Source: Blasia pusilla
Lineage: Eukaryota; Marchantiophyta; Marchantiopsida; Blasiales
DNA: 64,000 nucleotides
Assembly: GCA_050084515.1 (NCBI GenBank)
Contig: CM114274.1
Coordinates: 15,438,001 to 15,502,000 of the forward strand
Direction of reading: 5' to 3'
Both the position numbers and the translations under genes were made by a program. Every line of letters begins with the position of its first letter. Position 1 is the first letter of the stretch. A model generated the notes under the pieces. The model was not told the DNA's origin, did no database searches, and saw nothing but the letters and a program-made list of their open reading frames with translations. Positions 59,039 to 64,000 of this stretch are shown one piece after another.

Positions 59039-60293
59039 TTGTTAAAATGTGAGGGTGTTCTATTAGAAGAAGAGTTCATAGCTGGGATGTATAAAGAAGA
59101 GGGTTTTGGAGATAGTCTTGAAGAGGTGTTCATCCATATGAATACAGATTCGTTGGATACAAGTGTGATTACAATTCACTCGCGTGAGTTACATGAAGAA
59201 ATATCAAGGTTCATGGAAGGATAAAATGGATATGAATCTACGGAGAAGGAAGCGGATGGGCACGAGTTTGAGGCTGACGAACATCCTATGGAGGCACAAG
59301 TGCACACAAAATACAAGATGGTGGCTCGGAAGGTGAAACCAATGGCTACTCAATCACCAGAGGATTGTGGGAAACAAGTAGAACGTGCATCAATTGAGCC
59401 AAGTGTGCGGTATGTCAAGAACATAGGACACAAGTTCACAAAAGAGACGCTAGATTGTCTACAAATTGGAGGGGGGGAGTTTCTCACATAAATTGAAAGG
59501 AAAAGCTTTCGGAAGATGTTAAGGAGACATGGTAAGGCCTTCTCTTTTACTACACAAGAAAGGTTGTGTAGACACAAGTGTAGTGGCAACGATCGTAATT
59601 TTCACAATTCCACAAGTGCCTTGGGATTTGAAACCCCTACCAATACCACGAGTTATGATTCCCAAGTTGATTGAGTTATTGAAGGAGACGATGCAAATTG
59701 GTATCTTAGAGCCATATATGGGGCCTTACTCAAGTCGATGGTTCACTGTGCCAAAGAAATCACGAGCTCTTCGGTTCATTCAAGATATGCAACCGGAAAA
59801 TAAGATAACCATTCGAAATATGGGAGTGGCACCTAGAATATATGAAGTCGTAGAAGATTTTTTAGCCCGTGCTTTTTATTCGATAGGAAATTTACACTCG
59901 GGATATGATAAATTCCAATTACCTACGGATAGTAGAGATATTACCACTATGCGCATTCCACTTGGGCTTGTAAAAATATGCACATTACCTCAAGGAGCAA
60001 CAAATTTTGTCGCTCATATGTAGAGTGTAATGGATAAGATCTTGAAAGAGTTCATTCATAAGAAAACCATTCCTTTTGTAGATGATATTCCTATAAAGGG
60101 ATGTGCAATAGAAGATAGAATTGAGAGGGTTGTGAAAGATGGATGTAGAAAGTTTGTGTTTGATCATATTCGTGATGTGGATGTGATCCTAACAAGACTG
60201 AAGAGGTCAATCTTACTCTTTCTGGAGAAAATTGTAGCTTTGGGGTTCCTCATATTTATGGTAGTGGGTCATATTTGTGGACAGTTTGGCTGA
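59039..60293 (+). pseudogene. Reverse transcriptase of element 5
   Basis: The spacer 59039-59491 is acidic. The frame 59529-60023 holds VPWDLKPLPIPRVMIPKLIE, WFTVPKKSRALRFIQDMQP, YSIGNLHSGYDKFQL, TTMRIPLGLVKICTLPQGAT and ends at a TAG (60021). The next piece in the same frame holds the catalytic TIPFVDDIPIKG (about 60069-60100). The RT connection region near 60150-60290 has one stop (TGA, 60291). Family membership is distinct from that of element 1. Confidence 0.85.
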
Positions 60294-60298
60294 AAACC

Positions 60299-61101
60299 AA
60301 ATCCAGAAAAAATTGATGTCATTGGGAGGATACGAGAATGCGAGAACGTTACCAAAGTGAGAAGGATTTTAGGAGCTTTTGTGTTTTATCAGGTGTGGAT
60401 TCCTCATTTTGGCCACATACGTGATCCTTTGTATGAGCTGTTGAGAAAGAAGAAGAAGTTCACTTGGGAGAATAAGCAAAGAGCAACAATAATGGAGTTG
60501 AAAGAGGCATTGAAGTCACCACCGCTTCTACAAAAAATGAGCTACGAATGCGGAAGACCTATCATCATCACAATAGACACTAGCCCTATTGCTATCGCAT
60601 GGACAGTTTGGCAGGATGATGTGAAGATTTGCGATAAGGTTTGGAGCTCGTACACTCACGGAACGACAAAGGAGGTACCCTTAGATAAAGAGGTAGCTTT
60701 GGGGAGTTGTGACTGTGATGAAAGCTGAGAAGGAGTATCTTATGGGAGCCTATGTCTTACTTGAGGTTGATTGTCTATCTCTTTCAGGAATGATTACAAA
60801 TTGTACAACTCCACATATAGCCATGTTACGTTGGATAGCCTACATTAGGTCCTTGAATCCACAATTCAGGCATATAGTTGGAAAAGAGAACTCAGTAGTT
60901 GACGTGTCTAAAGCTAGATTTAGTCAAGAAGAAGATATGGAGACAATCGAGATAGATGAGGATGATGCATATGTGTGGCAAGTGTTATCGGGAGACCAGG
61001 GTGGCATAGAGGATGTTTTAGCCTTCAAAAAGAATTTGTATGAGGGCAGGTTAAAAGAAATTGGGCGCAATTTAAGCACTCTACAAAGAGATGGAGGGTA
61101 G
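60299..61101 (+). pseudogene. RNase H of element 5
   Basis: The frame 60357-60728 starts in the RT-RNase H connection (VFYQVWIPHFGHIRDPLYEL; FTWENKQRATIMELK) and has IITIDTSPIAIAWTVWQ, the first catalytic Asp block. One frame change later, 60709-61101 gives EKEYLMGAYVLLEVDCLSL and the tail NPQFRHIVGKENSVVDVSKA, where the final Asp site is altered. Confidence 0.78.
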
Positions 61102-61109
61102 AAAAATAA

Positions 61110-62328
61110 GTTCTTCAAGGAGATTCGACATCAGGCGCATGGCTATCTACTACAAGATGGATATCTTTGGTAAAGGCCTAAGAGGATAGATAAATGTCCT
61201 TGAGGGTGGTGGATGATAATGGGACAAAAAGCAAGTGCTTAAAGAATTCCATAATTCTTTATGGGCAGGACATAGAGGTACTTGGGCAACTTTCACCAAG
61301 ATCAAAGAGAGGTATTGGTGGAAAGGCCTGTACAAGGATGTTGAGAGATATGTTGGATCTTGTGTGAATTTTAATTTTAATCAAAAATCATGGTGAGAGA
61401 TGGACTTGAGCCCACGTATTTTTATCTACTCATCATCAGTGGGTTATAGATCTAGTTATTATGCCATTAGGTCTTTGGGGAATGCGTTACTTGGTCCTAG
61501 CACGAGAAGAGTTGTCCAAATTTGTAGAAGAAAGGGCTTTACGGGCTAGAACAATAGAGCCTATATGTCGTTTCATTCTAAAGGATATTGTTGCTTGATA
61601 TGGGAGTGTCGAGAGAATCCGTGCAGATAGAGGTGAGTTGAAGGCGGAGGAAGCACGAGAGTTCTTCAAGAGATATGGAGTCCAGTTGAGATTAACAACC
61701 TCCATGAATCTGGAGGCAAACGGCAAGAGCAAAAGGGGACATCCGCATGTGGAGAGCTTTATGCTGATTGGCCTAGATTCCATTTGCTTTATGGGCAGAT
61801 AGAACCACTCACAGCACCGTTAGACTGTTCATGCCAATAGAGTTGATGACGGTTCAAAAGCCGAAAATGCCAACAGAAGGAGATATTCCCACCATGATGG
61901 GTTTGCCGTGGGAAGACGGGCTTGATAGGGAAAAGCTCCTAGCAGTTCGAATGCAGCAGCTAGAGCGGTGGGAAGAAGATATTAGAGAATCATTAGTCAA
62001 AATCAAGGAAGAAAATTTGAAAATTAAGGAGCGCCTCGATAAAACTCATCGACTTCGGAAGGAGCCTATAAGAGAAGGAGATTGGGTCTTGGTGCATGAC
62101 TACAGCCTCGACAACCAACATAGTACAATTAAGAAGTTTGCACGTCGTTGGTTTGGTCCCTACGTTGTAGTCTCTTCTTTTGAAAATGCCACTTACAAAC
62201 TACGTGAACTAGATGGCACAATTCTTAAGCTGCCCATTGTAGGAAAAAAGGTCAAGATTTTCCGTAGACGTGTGGGATTTCTTGATTTCGATTCAATATG
62301 TTTAGAAGCACATAAAAAATTTGTGTAA
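61110..62328 (+). pseudogene. Integrase of element 5, catalytic Glu lost
   Basis: Zinc domain near 61240-61370 (FHNSLWAGHRGTWATF; RYWWKGLYKDVERYVGSCVNF; the last Cys is replaced). Core near 61430-61740: VIDLVIMPLG (first Asp), ADRGELKAEEAREFF (second Asp) and then LEANGKSKRGH, where Lys stands at the place of the catalytic Glu. The frame 61831-62328 is the C-terminal part with REGDWVLVHD and RRWFGPYVVV (GPY/F motif), and it is open. Confidence 0.82.
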
Positions 62329-62383
62329 ATAAAATAGTTATAAGTCTCGATATTTTTGGCACATAGCGGAGGATATGCAAGTT

Positions 62384-62890
62384 TGGAGGGGGCGAATGTT
62401 TTATAGTAAAATCACCCACTATGTAAACTCCTCTACCATTAAGTGTTAGAGAGAGTTTTATTAGTATTAAGTAAATTAGCCTAGGAAAATGAAATTCCCA
62501 GGTTTAAACCTTTTTAAGGTGGCTCATTTGCGTGGGCCGAACTTTAAGAAAAGAGAAAATAAATAAAAGATGGGATTAGAAATATAAAGTAGTGGGGTTG
62601 GTGATTTAATAAAACAAAAACAAAAGTAGTCTTGGTTGGTGGCTAGGTTTGGTGGGGTAGTTTAAAAGATATGAAGAGAATAAAATAGGATATTTTGGAA
62701 GAGATAAGAGGTAATCTACTTGTGTCAAAATATGAATGGCTAAGCCTTGAGAGGAAGCCATGTGGTATAAGATAAGATTAGCCATATTTCGTACTATTTT
62801 GGATCCCTTGTGAGTATACAAAGAGGAAGGATCTTCAAGGGTTCATCACCTTCTATTTCATATCTTGAGTCTCTCGTGTCACTCTTGAGT
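62384..62890 (+). repeat. Polypurine tract and 3' LTR of element 5, cut by the second Mutator-like copy
   Basis: GGAGGGGGCGAA precedes TGTTTTATAG (62397). The LTR matches the solo LTR through GTGAGTATACAAAGAGGAAG (TATA-like, one change from the solo copy) and on to about 62860, after which the Mutator-like terminus begins at or before 62891. Confidence 0.8.
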
Positions 62891-64000
62891 GGGGGCTTGT
62901 ATTATGACAGGAGAGAGTAAGAGAGGAGAGGAAGAGAAGAAGAGAGGATAGTCTTTATAAAAAAAAAAAAGGGGCCAAATCCTTAAACTCTCTTAAGAAC
63001 TTTCTTCAATTTTTGAGGTTTCTTCCCTTCTTCAAATGAATGAAAAATTTCAAAGAGAGTAAGAAGTGCACCACAGCGGGCTCTTTATCCAAGACTCCCA
63101 CTCTCATCCCCAACACTTTGTGAAAATCTAGCAACCAATCATGACATACTTGTGATTCCGACGAGACAACAATGAAGGAAACGAGGTTGGGAGTTTAGGG
63201 ATATAAATTATGAAAAATGACAGTGTTAAGCTTTCATTTTTGCAAGGGAATTACAATACTAAACTTGCAACCTCTCAAAAAATTAGATATTCCAGAAGTA
63301 TGCTTTGAAGAAAATGGGGGAGCAAGAGCAAATGATCATAGCATTCTACCCAGCTTGCATGCCATCTTTCAAAGTTTTGGAAACTTCACATCCATTTGAA
63401 GAAGGATCTAGATAAGTGATTCATTTTGCCCTGCAACCCACGAGAATCTGACAGGTTGGAAGATATGATAAGTCCATGGTGCAAACGAAACGCTTGCAAC
63501 TTGTCAAAATCCGACAGCTTGCAAGCAATGCCTTTTTTGTGAAAATCTTCCAACCCATTGGAATTGGACGGGTTGCAAGATAAAGAAAACAAAAAACAAA
63601 GTTGTTACCAGGGGTTTCTTCTGACAAGTTTGAACCTGTGCAACCTCTCTGAATCGGACGTGTTGCAAGACGTAGCATCAATGAAGAAGATGTTCCTAGA
63701 GTCAGCTTAGAGTAGGCATGCATAGAAGAGTTGGGCTAGTATTATGGCAGATTTCAGGAGTGTACATGAGGACGTCAAAAGTGGAAGATGCGGAAGAGCC
63801 AAATGAAGAATAGAAAATCCACAAAATGAAACAATCACGATGGAATCAACTTGAATCATGCAACCTGTTCGAATCGGAGAGGAAGTAGGAATACAACACG
63901 TCTCTGAAATAACGTGTTAGATAATATTGGTGTGAATATAATGGGGGAACGAGGCGAAATTGAAGAAGCTTGCCAGAATGCCTGAAAATTTGGACTAACA
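62891..64000. mobile_element. Mutator-like transposon, copy 2, continues past the window
   Basis: Starts GGGGGCTTGTATTATGACAG and a GA-rich tract as at 42508; the next 150 bases align with 42570-42760 (GCCAAATCC, GAAATCTTT-like text). Five diverged palindrome units follow at about 63431, 63493, 63552, 63636 and 63859. No coding frame with a domain lies inside the window. No TSD can be checked because the other end is outside. Confidence 0.7.
63431..63885. repeat. Diverged palindromes in Mutator-like copy 2
   Basis: Units such as GCTTGCAACTTGTC ... GACAGCTTGCAAGC (63493-63527; 12 of 14 arm bases pair) and CCAACCCATTGGAA ... GGACGGGTTGC keep the half-sites GCAACC / GGTTGC, with centre GAATC or AATCC. 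Spacers are unrelated to those of copy 1. Confidence 0.65.

Larger units (their letters stand above)
56640..62890 (+). mobile_element. Element 5: Ty3 retrotransposon of a different family, both LTRs present
   Basis: Starts TGTCCTACAG at 56640 and its 3' LTR starts TGTTTTATAG at 62397 after the purine tract TTTGGAGGGGGCGA. Between are gag, protease, RT, RNase H and integrase in Ty3 order, all with stops. There is no MT and no PHD. The 3' LTR is interrupted by a Mutator-like terminus at 62891. The solo LTR at 31346-32571 belongs to the same family. Confidence 0.88.

Overview
The window looks like repeat-rich nuclear DNA of a land plant or close streptophyte relative. The signs are one conserved intron-bearing host gene of plant type (an NTF2-RRM G3BP-like protein with 92-229 nt GT-AG introns and a likely 5'-UTR intron), TTTAGGG-type repeats, and nested Ty3, Ty1, CACTA and Mutator-like elements with the usual plant hallmarks. 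The short introns fit a bryophyte or lycophyte better than a large-intron seed plant, but this is inference. I see no tRNA, rRNA or CRISPR.

Layout. 1-5605: Ty3 element 1 (+), carrying a C5-cytosine methyltransferase (MT), RT-RNaseH, integrase and a C-terminal PHD finger; gag-protease is missing and part of the 5' region is inverted. 5606-10050: AT-rich DNA without a supported gene. 10593-13323: the G3BP-like gene (-), the only gene that appears intact. About 14960-19100: element 4 (-), a decayed gag-protease copy of a relative of element 1. 23290-24140: CACTA transposase relic (+). 24160-33429: element 2 (-), gag-protease-MT-integrase-PHD with RT-RNaseH deleted, split by a foreign solo LTR (31346-32571). 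33690-36000: Ty1/copia relic (-). 40085-41567: a 159-bp tandem repeat split by a 1001-bp solo LTR with a 5-bp target duplication. 42508-51870: a Mutator-like element with a 10-bp target duplication, itself inside a small LTR derivative next to element 3. 52213-56639: element 3 (-), gag-protease plus the start of an MT. 56640-62890: a different Ty3 element (+) with both LTRs. 62891-64000: start of a second Mutator-like copy inserted in that LTR.

Two things stand out. First, a Ty3 lineage whose Pol carries an MT domain between protease and RT and a PHD finger after integrase. Elements 1 and 2 have complementary deletions, so together they show the whole domain order, and element 3 keeps MT motif I. 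Methyltransferase-carrying retrotransposons are known to me from dinoflagellates and charophyte algae; the PHD tail and the apparent land-plant setting need checking. Second, the Mutator-like element holds three clusters of a 27-bp near-perfect palindrome (arms GCAACCCGTCGGA / TCCGACGGGTTGC) placed in apparent introns and in the divergent intergenic region. Some units carry paired changes that keep the arms complementary, and diverged units recur in the second copy.

Every transposon gene carries stops or frameshifts. The element pseudogenes are described from conserved motifs across frames; boundaries are approximate unless stated.
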